Of a stretch of 64,000 nucleotides of DNA, positions 27,056-36,926 are shown piece after piece. Source of the DNA: Planctomycetota bacterium (GTDB taxonomy: Bacteria; Planctomycetota; PLA2; JAEUHO01). The position numbers were made by a program, and so were the translations under genes. The notes under the pieces are model-generated. The model saw only the letters and a list, made by a program, of their open reading frames with translations, ran no database searches and had not been told where the DNA came from. Location of the stretch: contig JACKGW010000001.1 of NCBI GenBank assembly GCA_020631815.1, positions 62,001-126,000 on the forward strand, written 5' to 3'. Numbering within the stretch: the first letter of the stretch is position 1; each line of letters starts with the position of its first letter.

Positions 27056-27547
27056 ATGTCCCAGCTCCAGAACCTCGTCGACGTCCTGGGCCACGAGTGC
27101 GACATCGTGAAGCACCTGGTGTCACGCCTCCCCGAGGGCGCCGAGTCGTACCGTCCCTCCGAAGGACAGCGCTCCACGCTCGAGCTGCTGCGCTACCTCA
27201 CGTACTGCGGCATCGGCGCGGCACGCTGGGCCGTGGAGGGCGACGTCCAGGTCTGGAAGGACGAGGCCGTGCGCGGCCAGGAGCTGACGCTGGCCGAGAT
27301 CCCGGACGCGATGGACCGGCAGAAGCACGTGCTGGCCGACTACCTTGGCGGGCTTGGCAGCGACGAGGTCGCCGATACGCCCGCCAAGCTCCCCTGGGGG
27401 GTCGAGGTCCCGCTGGGTCGCGCGCTGCTCGAGATGCCGCTCAAGTGGATGACCGCCTACCGCATGCAGCTGTTCCTCTATGCGAAGGCCGCGGGTGCCG
27501 TGGACCTGACAACGGCCGACAACTGGCGCGGTGCCGCCGCCTCCTGA
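27056..27547 (+). CDS. DinB-like four-helix-bundle protein
   Basis: 163 residues from ATG 27056; a start at 27032 is possible. The pattern MSQLQNLVDVLGHECDIVKHLVSRLPEG, RSTLELLRYLTYCGIGAARWAV and PLKWMTAYRMQLFLYAKAAG matches the DinB/YfiT-type helical bundle, including helices that usually carry metal-binding His. H15 or H22 may be one ligand; a complete triad is not obvious. Members include thiol-dependent S-transferases; the substrate here is unknown. Confidence 0.65.
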   Translation: MSQLQNLVDVLGHECDIVKHLVSRLPEGAESYRPSEGQRSTLELLRYLTYCGIGAARWAVEGDVQVWKDEAVRGQELTLAEIPDAMDRQKHVLADYLGGLGSDEVADTPAKLPWGVEVPLGRALLEMPLKWMTAYRMQLFLYAKAAGAVDLTTADNWRGAAAS

Positions 27548-27614
27548 CCCGAGGTGCCTCCCGCGTCAGACGCCCTGAGGTAGAGTGGTGAGGCCGGGGG
27601 GCCGGAGTCCGACC

Positions 27615-28868
27615 ATGCGCTCGAACCTGAGTCCGACGGTGCGGCGTGCGCCGCGTTTTGCCATGGGCCTCGTCGCCGCCTTGGCGCTGGCCGCATGCGG
27701 TGGCAGCAGCGGTGGCGGGCAGCCTCAACCCCAGCCGCAGCCCGGATCGGGCTACCAGACCTTCCAGGCCGCCGCCCTGGTCCTCGGCCAGTCGAGCTTC
27801 ACGGCCAACACCGCCAACCAGGGCGGGGCGGCCAGCGCCGCGACCATGTCCGCGCCGCATCAGGTGTGCTTCAGCAAGCGTGGCTTGCTCGCCGTGGACG
27901 CTGCCAACAACCGCGTGCTCGGTTGGACGAACGTGCCCGCGACCAACGGCGACGATGCGGACTGGGTCATCGGCCACATGCAGTTCGACCAGACGGGCGG
28001 CGTGACGGGTATCGGTGAGCTGAACGGCCCCTCCGGTGTCGGCTTCGACGGGACCTCGATCTGGGTCGCCGACAGCTCGAGCAACCGGCTCGTGGCGTAC
28101 ACCCCCGAGCCCACGCAGAACGGGGCTGGGGCGGCGCTCGTCCTGGGCCAGGCCGACTTCTTCTCGAACGGCCAGTCGGTGCCGCCCGCGGCCAACACGT
28201 TCGCGGCGCCCAACGGCGTCTCTGCGACGGCGACGACGCTTGCGGTCGCCGACACGCTGAACAACCGCGTTCTTCTCTTCACCCCGCTTCCGGCTGCGAA
28301 CAACGCGCCCGCGACCTGGGTGCTCGGCCAGGCCACGATGGCGGGCAACGCGATCAACCAAGGCGGCACGCCGACGGCGGCCACGATGTCCCAGCCCTAC
28401 GGCGTGTGGACCGACGGCACCAAGGTCGTCGTTGCTGACCTCGCCAACAACCGCGTGTTGATCTGGAACTCGTTCCCCACGGCCGATGGCCAAGCCGCCG
28501 ACCTCGTACTGGGTCAGGCGTCCATGACGACGTCGTCCATCGGCAGCGGCGCGACGGGCATGCGCGGGCCGAGCGACGTCACGTCCGATGGCACGCGCCT
28601 TTTCGTCGCCGACTGCGAGAACAACCGGGTGCTCGTCTGGAACACGTGGCCGACGACCAACGGCCAGGCGGCCGACGCCGTGCTGGGACAGTCCGACTTC
28701 AACCACACCGCGGCCAACGACGACGACCAAGACGGCACGCCGGACGCCTCCTGTACGGCGCGCACGTTCTTCAGCAGCAACGGCTACCTCTGGGTCCACG
28801 CCGAGGGCGGCAGCCTCTGGGTGGGCGATCGCCGCAACAATCGCGTCCTGCGTTTCGATCCCAGCTAG
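27615..28868 (+). CDS. NHL-repeat lipoprotein
   Basis: 417 residues from ATG 27615. The signal MGLVAALALAACGGSSGGG contains a lipobox; the start codon includes an upstream basic segment. The linker is Gln/Pro-rich. The body is a beta-propeller: repeats such as LAVDAANNRVLGWTNVPATNG, LAVADTLNNRVLLFTPLPA, VVADLANNRVLIWNSFPTADG and FVADCENNRVLVWNTWP alternate with LVLGQ-x-x-F/M units. Six or so repeats fit one propeller. It likely binds a ligand at the cell surface. The cytochrome gene ends 10 bases away on the opposite strand. Confidence 0.8.
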   Translation: MRSNLSPTVRRAPRFAMGLVAALALAACGGSSGGGQPQPQPQPGSGYQTFQAAALVLGQSSFTANTANQGGAASAATMSAPHQVCFSKRGLLAVDAANNRVLGWTNVPATNGDDADWVIGHMQFDQTGGVTGIGELNGPSGVGFDGTSIWVADSSSNRLVAYTPEPTQNGAGAALVLGQADFFSNGQSVPPAANTFAAPNGVSATATTLAVADTLNNRVLLFTPLPAANNAPATWVLGQATMAGNAINQGGTPTAATMSQPYGVWTDGTKVVVADLANNRVLIWNSFPTADGQAADLVLGQASMTTSSIGSGATGMRGPSDVTSDGTRLFVADCENNRVLVWNTWPTTNGQAADAVLGQSDFNHTAANDDDQDGTPDASCTARTFFSSNGYLWVHAEGGSLWVGDRRNNRVLRFDPS

Positions 28869-28878
28869 CGCCTGGGCG

Positions 28879-30261
28879 TCAGAGCGTCTTCAGGTACTCG
28901 AGCAGGTCGCTGCGCTGCGTTTCGTCCAGCGCGGCCGGGAAGTCGTGACCGGCCGCACTCTTGCCGCGCTTCGTCGTGTCGAACCAACGTCGGCGCTCGT
29001 CAGGACTCTGCGTCGCAGGCGGCGCCGCCGCCTCTTCCACGCGCAAGCCCACGCGCTGCTCGTCGTACAGAACGGGATCGCGACGCCACGCCGCAGGGCG
29101 CTGCTCGGGGTGGAGCACGTGCCACAGGGTGGGTGCGCTGCCGTTGTGGAAGTAGGGGGCCGAGGCCCAGATCCCGTCCAGCGGCGGCGCCACGTAGCCA
29201 CCTGGGTCGGTGCGAACACCGCTGGGGTCGTACTCCGTGAGCCAGGACGTGCTGTACGTCGTGCGATCGTCCACGGTGAGCGCGTCCAGGCGCACGCGGT
29301 CCGTCCCGATCACGTCGATGGGGACGAGCTTCTCGGGGTACGAGCCACCCTCGCCGTATGTGCCGTGGCAGTCGGCACAGGCCGCCTCGAACACGATGCG
29401 CCCGCGGGCGGCCTTCTCCGCGTCGACGGCGAAGGGCCAGCGGGGCGCCTCGATCGAGCGCACGTAGGCCTCGATGTCGCGGAAGTCGTCCTCCGCGGCC
29501 AGCACGGCGTCGCGTCCGTTCTGTGGCACCAAGAGGAACTGCATGAGCGCCCGGTGGTTGGGCTTGGCGAAGCCGTCGATGTAGAGGTGCTTGCGCCGCT
29601 TGAGGTGCCACCACGGAGGCGCATCCAGATCGTGGTGGGGTAGGCGCGGGATGCCCTTCGGGGGGACGACGTTCAGGTCTTCGTCGCGCAGCCGGAGCAG
29701 GCTGATGCTGAACACGACGGCGTTCGTCGTGCCGACCGTCTCTCCGAACGGCAGGAACGAGGCCGCGAGGTCGCCCGGTGCGAGCTTGCGGCCGAGCAGG
29801 CGCTTGGTCTTGGCGACGTCGTCCACCAGCGACTGGAGCGCGAGGTGCGCATTGGGCAGCCCCGGCAGGACCTGGCCGGCCACATGACCCCCATGGCAGG
29901 TGAAGCAGCTCATGTGCCACGCGCCCTCGGGCGTCACCACCATCTGCAGCGGATGCGCGGAGGCGTCGTCGGGTCGGGGATCGAGTCCGTAGTGGCGAAA
30001 CACCAAGGCCCGGCGCGCCTCGGCATCGAGCGCCTCGGCTTGGCTACGAAGCGGCTCGGTCCACACGCGCCAGAGGTTGTCGGCGACTTCCTGGTCGAGA
30101 GCGGGCGGGACGTAGGGCGTCTCGAGGATGTGCCGTCGACCGGCCTCGGCGTCGGTCGTGTGGGGAACGGCATCCCCGCCACGAGCGCGCCCGACGGCGA
30201 GCGTGGCCAGCAAGAACAGGGCGAGGCCGAGCGGTAGGGTGAGACGGAGCGCGCGCCGCAT
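28879..30261 (-). CDS. Exported di-haem c-type cytochrome, RoxA/peroxidase-like
   Basis: 460 residues with a signal peptide (LTLPLGLALFLLATLAVGRA). Two haem sites are visible: C119-x-x-C122-H123 (CFTCH) and C295-x-x-C298-H299 (CADCH). The spacing and the segments PHHDLDAPPWWHLKRRKHLYIDGFAKPNHRALMQF and GIWASAPYFHNGSAPTLWHVL resemble the di-haem cytochrome peroxidase/rubber-oxygenase (RoxA/RoxB) superfamily. It acts in the periplasm as an electron carrier, a peroxidase or a dioxygenase. The distance between haems is larger than in MauG, which favours the RoxA-like group. Confidence 0.8.
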   Translation of the reverse strand: MRRALRLTLPLGLALFLLATLAVGRARGGDAVPHTTDAEAGRRHILETPYVPPALDQEVADNLWRVWTEPLRSQAEALDAEARRALVFRHYGLDPRPDDASAHPLQMVVTPEGAWHMSCFTCHGGHVAGQVLPGLPNAHLALQSLVDDVAKTKRLLGRKLAPGDLAASFLPFGETVGTTNAVVFSISLLRLRDEDLNVVPPKGIPRLPHHDLDAPPWWHLKRRKHLYIDGFAKPNHRALMQFLLVPQNGRDAVLAAEDDFRDIEAYVRSIEAPRWPFAVDAEKAARGRIVFEAACADCHGTYGEGGSYPEKLVPIDVIGTDRVRLDALTVDDRTTYSTSWLTEYDPSGVRTDPGGYVAPPLDGIWASAPYFHNGSAPTLWHVLHPEQRPAAWRRDPVLYDEQRVGLRVEEAAAPPATQSPDERRRWFDTTKRGKSAAGHDFPAALDETQRSDLLEYLKTL

Positions 30262-30289
30262 GCTGCAAGGGTAGGCGCTCCGACACCGC

Positions 30290-31072
30290 TCAGGGGTGCG
30301 CGTTCGAAGCGGTGTCCGGGTCCACGCACGCCACGAGCGCGGCGTGCTCCTCCGTCGTCAGCTGGCGGGCGGCGCCGGGGGCCAGCGTGCCCAGCTCGAG
30401 AGGTCCGAAGCGCATCCGGACGAGGACTTCCACGGCGTGTCCGGCGGCCTCGACGCGCCGGCGGATCTGGCGGTTCTTGCCTTCGCGGAGCGTCACCGAG
30501 AGCCAGCACGACTTGGGGCCCGTGCGCTCCACCGACACGTCCATGGGCCCGAGCGGCAGGCCGTCGTCGACGACGGCTTCGGTGCGCCACGCGTGCAGCG
30601 TGGCCTCGCTCGGGTGGCCGCGGACCTTCACGCGGTAGACCTTCGCCACGTGGCTCCGCGGGTCGAGCAGCCTCGACGCGGTGCCGTGGTCGTTGGTCAG
30701 GAGCAGCAGCCCGGCGCTGGCCTTGTCGAGACGGCCGACGGGAGCGAGGCCCGGCGCACGGGGTTCGGGAACCAGCTCGAGCACGGTGGGGCGGCCCTCG
30801 GGGTCACGCGTCGTGGCCACCGTGCCGCGCGGCTTGTTGACGACCCACCACACGTGTGCGGCGCGCGCCTCGTCTAGCCGGATCTCCTTGCCGTCGACCT
30901 CCACGCGATCGCGCTGCGGGTCGACGCGCCACGCGCCGTCCGTGACGCGGCGGCCGTTGACCGTCACGCGGCCCGCTTGGACCAAGCGGCGTGCCTCGGG
31001 CCGCGAGGCCACGTGGCAGCGCGACAGGAACCGCACGAGCGGAGGCCGCGCGGCGCCCTGCGGCGAGCTCAT
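30290..31072 (-). CDS. RsuA/RluB-family pseudouridine synthase
   Basis: 260 residues: an N-terminal S4 RNA-binding domain ([28 protein letters not shown]) and the catalytic domain with D116 in [18 protein letters not shown]. Also KVYRVKVRG and [19 protein letters not shown] are characteristic of this family. It converts a specific uridine in 16S or 23S rRNA to pseudouridine. RluB, RluE or RsuA identity cannot be decided by eye. The start overlaps the YgiQ stop by ATGA. Confidence 0.88.
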   Translation of the reverse strand: MSSPQGAARPPLVRFLSRCHVASRPEARRLVQAGRVTVNGRRVTDGAWRVDPQRDRVEVDGKEIRLDEARAAHVWWVVNKPRGTVATTRDPEGRPTVLELVPEPRAPGLAPVGRLDKASAGLLLLTNDHGTASRLLDPRSHVAKVYRVKVRGHPSEATLHAWRTEAVVDDGLPLGPMDVSVERTGPKSCWLSVTLREGKNRQIRRRVEAAGHAVEVLVRMRFGPLELGTLAPGAARQLTTEEHAALVACVDPDTASNAHP

Positions 31073-33042
31073 CGCGAGGAACCGTCACCCGGACGTCGCC
31101 GGCGCCGACGCGCGCCCTTGCGCCCGGGGCGGTACCCGACGGTGGGCGACGTGCCCGCGTCCTCCGCGTGCACCGGGGCGGCGTCCTCCGCGGCGTTGCG
31201 GCGGCGGGCGGCGATGGCCTCGGCCGGTGCGCGCGCCGGGATCAGGCAGGTCGGGCCGTCGCCGATCAGGTCGGCACGCCCGCGGTCGAGCAGCGCGCGA
31301 CGCACGGTGAACCAGTTCTCCGGTCGGAAGTACTGCAGCAGGGCGCGCTGGACCTGCCGGTCCCGTAGACGCCGCGGTGTCTCCACGTGGGTGCCCGAGA
31401 AGGGGTCGCGGCCCGTGTGGTACATGCACGTGGCGATGTCCATCGGCGCGGGGATGAAGTCCTGCACCTGGCGCGGTCGGTAGCCTCGTGCCTTCAGGAA
31501 CACGGCCAGCTCGATCATCTCGTCGGTGGTGCTGCCCGGGTGGCTGGCGATGAAGTACGGCACGAGGTACTGCTTCTTGCCGGCCGCGCGACTGGCCTCG
31601 GCGAAGTTCTCTTCGAAGGCCTCGAACTCGGCCTGCGGCGGCTTCTTCATGGCCGAGAGCACGGTGTCGGAGGTGTGCTCGGGAGCCACCTTCAAATGCC
31701 CGCCCACGTGGTGGCGCACCAGGGTGTCGACGTACTCCGGAGAGCGGTTGGCCAAGTCCATGCGGATGCCCGACGCGACGTGGACGCGTCGTACGCCCGG
31801 GGTGGCCCGAGCCTTGTCGAGCAGGTCGACGGTGGGCTTGTGGTCGGTGCCGAGCAGCGGGCAGATCTTGGGGTGGATGCACGAGAGGCGACGGCACTTC
31901 GCTTCGATCTCGGGCCGCGTGCAGCGCATCTTGTACATGTTGGCGGTCGGGCCGCCGATGTCGCTGATCGTGCCCTTGAACTCGGGGTCTTCCGCAATGT
32001 GATGTACTTCCTCCAAGATCGAACGTTCGCTGCGGCTCTGGATGATCCGACCCTGGTGCATCGTGATGCTGCAGAACGTGCAGCCGCCGAAGCAGCCCCG
32101 CATGATCGTGACCGAGTCCTTGATCATGGTGTGCGCGGGAACGGGATCTTCGTAGCGCGGGTGCTGGCGGCGCGTGTAGGGCAAGTCGTACGCCGCGTCC
32201 ATCTCGGCTTCCGACATGGGGAGCGAGGGCGGGTTCTGCACCATCAGACGATCGCCATGCGCCTGCGTGACGCGACGGGCGTTGAGCGGGTTGGTCTCGT
32301 GATGGTGGAGCGCCGTCATCCGCACGAACGCGTCGTTGTCGGCGGTCACGGCTTCGAACGAGGGCAGCTCGATCGTGCGCTGGTCGCAGGCGGCATCCTC
32401 GAAGCGGTGGTCCGGGAGCGACTCGGTGCGTCCGAGCAAGTAGGCCACGCCTCGCAGGTCGCGCAGCGCCGTGATCGGCTCGCCGGCGTCGAGGCGGCGG
32501 GCGATCTCGACGATGGGGCGCTCGCCCATCCCGTAGACGAGCAGGTCCGCCTTGCTCGGCACGAGCATGGAGGGGCGCACCGTGTCGCTCCAGTAGTCGT
32601 AGTGGGCGATGCGGCGGAGCGACGCCTCCACGCCACCGATGACGACGGGCACGCCGGAGAACGCCTCCCGGCAGCGCTGGGCGTAGATGGGCGTGGGTCG
32701 GTCGGGGCGCAGGCCGATGCGGCCACCCGGCGAGTAGGCGTCGTCGTTGCGACGCTTCTTGTTCGCCGTGTAGTGGTTGATCATCGAGTCCATGTTTCCC
32801 GCGCTGACCGCGTAGAAGAGGCGCGGTCGGCCGAGCGCGCGCCACGGGTCGGCGCTGCGCCAGTCGGGCTGCGGCAGGATGGCCACCCGGAAGCCATGGG
32901 CTTCGAGGTGCCGTCCGAGGATCGCCGCCGCAAACGACGGGTGGTCCACGTAGGCGTCGCCGGAGACGAAGACGACGTCGGCCTGGTCCCAGCCGAGGGC
33001 GTCCATCTCCTCGCGAGTCGTGGGGAGGAAGGGGGCGGGCAT
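31069..33042 (-). CDS. YgiQ family radical SAM protein
   Basis: 657 residues, matching the family length. An N-terminal B12-binding-like region ([33 protein letters not shown]) precedes the radical SAM core. The [4Fe-4S] ligands are in [14 protein letters not shown] (CxxxCxxC). Further family blocks are [29 protein letters not shown] and FIASHPG. The C-terminus is a basic Arg-rich tail. Its substrate is unknown in all bacteria. It is co-transcribed with the pseudouridine synthase, which would fit an RNA-modification role, though this is only inference. Confidence 0.9.
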   Translation of the reverse strand: MPAPFLPTTREEMDALGWDQADVVFVSGDAYVDHPSFAAAILGRHLEAHGFRVAILPQPDWRSADPWRALGRPRLFYAVSAGNMDSMINHYTANKKRRNDDAYSPGGRIGLRPDRPTPIYAQRCREAFSGVPVVIGGVEASLRRIAHYDYWSDTVRPSMLVPSKADLLVYGMGERPIVEIARRLDAGEPITALRDLRGVAYLLGRTESLPDHRFEDAACDQRTIELPSFEAVTADNDAFVRMTALHHHETNPLNARRVTQAHGDRLMVQNPPSLPMSEAEMDAAYDLPYTRRQHPRYEDPVPAHTMIKDSVTIMRGCFGGCTFCSITMHQGRIIQSRSERSILEEVHHIAEDPEFKGTISDIGGPTANMYKMRCTRPEIEAKCRRLSCIHPKICPLLGTDHKPTVDLLDKARATPGVRRVHVASGIRMDLANRSPEYVDTLVRHHVGGHLKVAPEHTSDTVLSAMKKPPQAEFEAFEENFAEASRAAGKKQYLVPYFIASHPGSTTDEMIELAVFLKARGYRPRQVQDFIPAPMDIATCMYHTGRDPFSGTHVETPRRLRDRQVQRALLQYFRPENWFTVRRALLDRGRADLIGDGPTCLIPARAPAEAIAARRRNAAEDAAPVHAEDAGTSPTVGYRPGRKGARRRRRRPGDGSSR

Positions 33043-33097
33043 GCGCGCCCGAGTGTAGGGGGGCGCGCACGGGCCGCCGCGTTGGGCGGAAACGAGA

Positions 33098-33131
33098 GCC
33101 GGGCGCGGGTCCCGGAGGACCCGCGCCCGGC
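33098..33131 (-). terminator. Strong intrinsic terminator, 15-bp stem
   Basis: GCCGGGCGCGGGTCC (33098-33112), loop CGGA and its exact complement (33117-33131). On the minus strand it is followed by TCTCGTTT. It ends the lipoprotein gene at 33160 before the YgiQ gene starts at 33042. Confidence 0.75.
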
Positions 33132-33159
33132 GGGGGAAGCTGTGCGGGGTGACCGCGGA

Positions 33160-33783
33160 CTACGGGCGGTAGCGGACGATCAGGCGGGGGATCTGGCCGT
33201 TGCCGCCGATGTCGAAGGCGTTGTTGAACTCGGCCTCGTCCATCACGTTGTCGCTGTCCGTGACGAGCTGGAAGCGGAGGCGGAAGTCGCTGGTCGAGCG
33301 ACCCGCGTTCAGGTCGTTGATGACGCGCTGCTTGACGTTGAGCGACTTTTCCTCGAGCGCCGTGTTCGTCGACAGGATGCCGATGTTCGACGCCAGCGTG
33401 CCGCCGGCGAAGTCCGGGCCGTCGAAGTGCACGCCCATGGAGACGTGGTCCACGGTGACGTCGCCCAGCGTGCTGTACGGGCCGGACGTGATGCTGTACT
33501 GGCCGATGCGCAGCTCGGCGTCCTCGATCTCTGCGCCAGCGGGAATGCTGGAGAGGTCGAAGCGCAGCAGGCCACGACGCTGCGTGTTGCTGCTGACGTC
33601 GCCGAGACGGATGGGGAACCCGTTGTCGGTCGTGTAGAAGAGGCCGTTGGCGTACGCGTACCCGCTCTCATCGGCTACGTTCGGCATCTGCGCCGTGACG
33701 GGCGGATCGAAGATGCTTCCGCCGCCACAACCCGCCAGGGGCAGGGACGCGGCGATCAAGGTGGCGAGGATCTGGAAACGCAT
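33160..33783 (-). CDS. Lipoprotein with DNRLRE/CBM96-type domain
   Basis: 207 residues from ATG 33783, which has AAGGAG upstream. The lipoprotein signal ends at C19 (IAASLPLAGC). The rest is a beta-rich jelly roll of the DNRLRE kind: NTQRRGLLRFDLSSIPAGAEIEDAELRIGQY and DFRLRFQLVTDSD. Such domains occur in cell-surface proteins with glycan-binding roles. The upstream extension of the frame to 34086 lacks a signal and is rejected. Confidence 0.75.
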   Translation of the reverse strand: MRFQILATLIAASLPLAGCGGGSIFDPPVTAQMPNVADESGYAYANGLFYTTDNGFPIRLGDVSSNTQRRGLLRFDLSSIPAGAEIEDAELRIGQYSITSGPYSTLGDVTVDHVSMGVHFDGPDFAGGTLASNIGILSTNTALEEKSLNVKQRVINDLNAGRSTSDFRLRFQLVTDSDNVMDEAEFNNAFDIGGNGQIPRLIVRYRP

Positions 33784-34090
33784 TGTGCTACTCCTTGCCG
33801 CTTCTCGGCCGGGGCCCCGGAGGGACCCGTCCCGACCACGAGGGCCGGTGCCGCAAGCGACGAGGGAGGCATCGCAACGTGCGTGCCGTGATCGCGTGCC
33901 GGGGTGTCCCGCGTGCCGCGATTTCCTGGCGCGGCCCAGATGCTCGGGGGCACGTCGCGTTCGAGCTCCGCGCACGCACGCCAGAGAGGCGCTGCGAGGC
34001 CGTGTCGCCAAGTGAGGAAAAACCGGTGGACACCCGGAAGACAGGCGTCGGAACAGGCCGCAAAGGGCACTTCCCGGGCCTTTCAAGCCA
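33784..34090. other. 307-base intergenic region, no gene seen
   Basis: Upstream region of the lipoprotein gene and downstream region of the MBOAT gene. It contains short inverted repeats only. On the minus strand a CCGG-gtgtcca-CCGG element followed by TTTTT (34020-34040) may end the MBOAT transcript. I see no frame with a ribosome site and no riboswitch-like fold. Confidence 0.5.
34020..34040 (-). terminator. Possible intrinsic terminator after MBOAT gene
   Basis: On the minus strand CCGG pairs with CCGG across a seven-base loop and is followed by TTTTTCCTC. The stem is short, so this is tentative. Confidence 0.35.
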
Positions 34091-35038
34091 TCACGGGAGC
34101 GGCGGTGGGTTCATCCAGAAGCGCCCCTCGGCGGCGTGGATCGATGCGAAGAACAGCACCGTCGTCGCCATCACGACGGCGAACGTCACCACGATGCCTG
34201 CCACACGCAACGCGCCGCGCGGTCGCATGCGGGCCGTTGCCACCACGAGCACGCCATGCAGGAGGAAGAACGCCGTCTGGTAGCCCTGCACGCGCCCGAC
34301 GAGCACGGCCGACAGGTACTCGTGCAGCAAGCCGCTCACGAGGAACACCTGGAGCACGGTGCGGACGGGGTGCCGGCGGCCACCCTCGGGCGTGAACACG
34401 TCGTGGTGGAACCAGCGGCCGGCTTCGAGGTTGTAGCGTCGCCAGAAGTCTGCGGGCGTGCTGGCGAGGATCGGGTGATGCGTGAAGCGCAGCCGCGCCA
34501 CGCCGACCAAGGACAGCGCGGCCCCGAGCACGGCGAGCCCACCGTCGAAGGCGATCATGTAGAGGAGCAGGACCCGCGTCACGTGTTCCACGACGAACCC
34601 GTGTTCCGCGGCAGCTGCGGGCAAGCCGCTCCGCCAGAGCAGGACGCCGACCGCGACCTCGAGACTGCCGATCACCAACCGGCGAAGCAGGACGCGCCGC
34701 GGCGGGCGCGGTGCCGCGGCATGGGCGCGGGGCACGAGCACGAAGGGAACCAGGATCGCCAAGGCCCAACGCGCGACGTGTTGCTGCCGCCACCAGTCCG
34801 ATGCCACGTGCAAGTCGCGAAGCTTGAGCACGACGATCGGCACGCCCATGCCTGCGAGTACGCGCAGCGGCCAGCTGGCCTCGCGCGCCACGACGAGTGG
34901 CCCGAGCAGGAGCAGCAGGCCCAGGAGCCCGAGGAAGACCGCGCGGCGTCGAGGTGCCCACGCCCGTGCGGGCCACGCAGCGAGGCCGAGCACCACGGCG
35001 AGCAGCAGGGACGACAGGGCGGAGAGGTCCGGCGACAC
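34091..35038 (-). CDS. MBOAT/wax-synthase-like membrane acyltransferase
   Basis: 315 residues from the GTG at 35038; ATG 35089 would add 17. Seven to eight membrane helices are visible. The core matches wax-synthase-like MBOAT proteins: FTHHPILASTPADFWRRYNLEAGRWFHHDVFTPEG followed by VSGLLHEYLSAVLVG, which contains the family's conserved asparagine region and catalytic histidine. It would transfer an acyl group to a lipid or glycan alcohol at the membrane. The acceptor is not predictable. Confidence 0.75.
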   Translation of the reverse strand: MSPDLSALSSLLLAVVLGLAAWPARAWAPRRRAVFLGLLGLLLLLGPLVVAREASWPLRVLAGMGVPIVVLKLRDLHVASDWWRQQHVARWALAILVPFVLVPRAHAAAPRPPRRVLLRRLVIGSLEVAVGVLLWRSGLPAAAAEHGFVVEHVTRVLLLYMIAFDGGLAVLGAALSLVGVARLRFTHHPILASTPADFWRRYNLEAGRWFHHDVFTPEGGRRHPVRTVLQVFLVSGLLHEYLSAVLVGRVQGYQTAFFLLHGVLVVATARMRPRGALRVAGIVVTFAVVMATTVLFFASIHAAEGRFWMNPPPLP

Positions 35039-35125
35039 GGCAGGACTGTACGGACGGGGTCGTGATCCGGACGGTCGGGCTCCGGTCACCGGACGGAGGC
35101 GGCGGCCAGGGGTAGGCTCGACGTC

Positions 35126-35674
35126 GTGGACGCGCCCCCCCGCCTGCTCTTCGCCGAGTCCCAGCGTCTCACCCTGTGGTGGGCGTGGCTGCTCGTGATG
35201 GCCGCCGCGGCCCTGGCGTGGTGGTCGTGGCTGTCCAGCGAGGCGCTCGCCGCGACAAACCTCATGCCTGGCCTGTCGCGAGCCCTGCTCGGGGTGCTCT
35301 ACGTCGTCAGCGGCATCCTTCTACCCCTGTTCTTGGTCCTCTTGCGGCTCGAGACGCGGGTCACCGAGCGCGAGCTGATCGTGCGCTGGTGGCCCGTTTG
35401 GGGCCGCCGCATCCCCCTCGATCGCATCGAGCGACACGGCGCGGTGCGCTATCGACCCTTCCGCGACTACGGCGGCTTCGGGCTCCGCTTCTCGCCACGC
35501 TTCGGCTGGGCATGGAACGCCTCGGGCAATCGCGGCGTGAAGCTCCAGGTCGCTGGCGGTCGCCCCGTGCTGGTGGGTTCCCAGCGCCCCGACGACCTCG
35601 AGGCCGTGCTCGTCGGGGCCCGGTTCGAGGCTGCCCCGACCTCACGGGCTGCGGTTCCGCCTGCGATGTCGTAG
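35126..35674 (+). CDS. Small membrane protein with PH-like domain
   Basis: 182 residues from GTG 35126. Two helices (about 17-35 and 52-75) are followed by a beta-rich domain: RLETRVTERELIVRWWPVWGRRIPLDRIERH...FGLRFSPRFGWAWNASGNRGVKLQVAGGRPVLVGSQRPDDLEAVL. The pattern is that of short bacterial PH or DUF6141-like proteins. Function unknown. The following gene starts 10 bases after the stop. Confidence 0.65.
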   Translation: MDAPPRLLFAESQRLTLWWAWLLVMAAAALAWWSWLSSEALAATNLMPGLSRALLGVLYVVSGILLPLFLVLLRLETRVTERELIVRWWPVWGRRIPLDRIERHGAVRYRPFRDYGGFGLRFSPRFGWAWNASGNRGVKLQVAGGRPVLVGSQRPDDLEAVLVGARFEAAPTSRAAVPPAMS

Positions 35675-35684
35675 CCTGCGGCCC

Positions 35685-36926
35685 ATGCCGAGGCTGCTGC
35701 AGCGGGCTGTCGGAGCGCTTGCGCTCCTCGCCATGGTCGCGGCCCCCTCCCTGCGCACCGCTCGCGCCGACGGCGATCCCTTCGAGCGCGCCGGCGAGAT
35801 GCTCGAGCTGGCCCGGGCATGGATGGACGCCGGCATGGCGACCAAGGATGTGAGCCGCGTGCGGGCGGCCCGCGGCAAGCTGGGCGAGGTCCGCGACCAG
35901 GTCCGCCACGTCCTCGCGACGCAACCGAGCCTCGGGGTGGACGCGCGTGCCCGTGCGGACCGCCTTCTCGAAGAGGTCGAGGATCGCCTGCGCTGGTGTA
36001 CGGCCTGGCTCGATCGCAGCGAGGTCGACGAAGGCGACGACCCCGAGCCCGAGGCGAAGCCCGACGGCGGTGCGGCCCCCGACCAGCCGGCGACCCACCC
36101 CGCGGTACCGCCCTACGAAGAAGGCGCCTTGCTCCGCCCGTGGTGCCTCGAGGTCCTGCGGCGCTATCGCGAGACCGAGGACCGTGACGCCAAGGCCGCG
36201 CTCGCGGCGGCGCTGGCGCATCGCGGGGTGGTTGCCTTGCCCCACCTGCTGGACCTCTTCGACGAAGAGACCGATCCCGGTGCACGACCGCCCGTGCATC
36301 AAGCCATCGCCGACGTCGGGACGCCGCGCTTGGCCACGTGGCTCGTCCAGCGCACCGCCAAGCGCTACGAAGAGACCTGGCCCGACGTGATCGACGTGCT
36401 CCTGCGCGCGCTGGAGCGTCCGGAGTCCCAGGAGCCCGAGGGGCCGTACCTGCCGGTCGTGCGGGCGTTCCACTCGCGCAAGGAGCGCAAGCTGACCCTG
36501 GATCTGCTCGAGAAGCTCGACGCGCTCGGCAAGGAAGGCGTGGCCGCGTTGGGCGAGGTGCTCTACGTCCAGGACATCGGCTACCACATGTGGACGATCG
36601 ACCGCCTCGCCACGAAGAAGGACCGCCGCGCGGTTCCGCCGCTCGTCTTCAAGATGAACCGCTTCCGCTTCGATCCGGGCGATCAGGTCCCCGCGCACAA
36701 GGCCCTGCTCCGCTTGGGCTGGTATGCCGTGCCCGAGCTGATCGACCGCCTCGACGATCGGGCCGCCGGGATCTGGATCTCGTGGACGCTGCGCAAGATC
36801 AGCGGCGAGACGATGGGGACCGACAAGCGCAAGTGGCACGATTGGTGGAAGAGCGAGCAGGTCCGCCACCCCGAGCTGTTCGAGGACCCCGACGAGCGAC
36901 CGCCGGGTCCCGTTACCGATCGCTGA
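35685..36926 (+). CDS. Exported HEAT-repeat protein
   Basis: 413 residues with a signal peptide (LQRAVGALALLAMVAAPSL, cleavage near ARA-DG). An N-terminal helical region is followed by an acidic proline-rich linker and then HEAT repeats: AALAAALAHRGVVALPHLLDLFDEE, VHQAIADVGTPRLATWLVQRT, LGKEGVAALGEVLY and LLRLGWYAVPELIDRLDD. The C-terminal WHDWWKSEQVRHPELFE repeats the WW signature of the genes at 17204-20443. The 3' end overlaps the convergent methyltransferase gene by 14 bases. Confidence 0.8.
   Translation: MPRLLQRAVGALALLAMVAAPSLRTARADGDPFERAGEMLELARAWMDAGMATKDVSRVRAARGKLGEVRDQVRHVLATQPSLGVDARARADRLLEEVEDRLRWCTAWLDRSEVDEGDDPEPEAKPDGGAAPDQPATHPAVPPYEEGALLRPWCLEVLRRYRETEDRDAKAALAAALAHRGVVALPHLLDLFDEETDPGARPPVHQAIADVGTPRLATWLVQRTAKRYEETWPDVIDVLLRALERPESQEPEGPYLPVVRAFHSRKERKLTLDLLEKLDALGKEGVAALGEVLYVQDIGYHMWTIDRLATKKDRRAVPPLVFKMNRFRFDPGDQVPAHKALLRLGWYAVPELIDRLDDRAAGIWISWTLRKISGETMGTDKRKWHDWWKSEQVRHPELFEDPDERPPGPVTDR

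Noticed and set aside
31387..33891. 834-codon plus-strand frame
   Set aside because: Lies opposite YgiQ, whose radical SAM and other motifs are intact.
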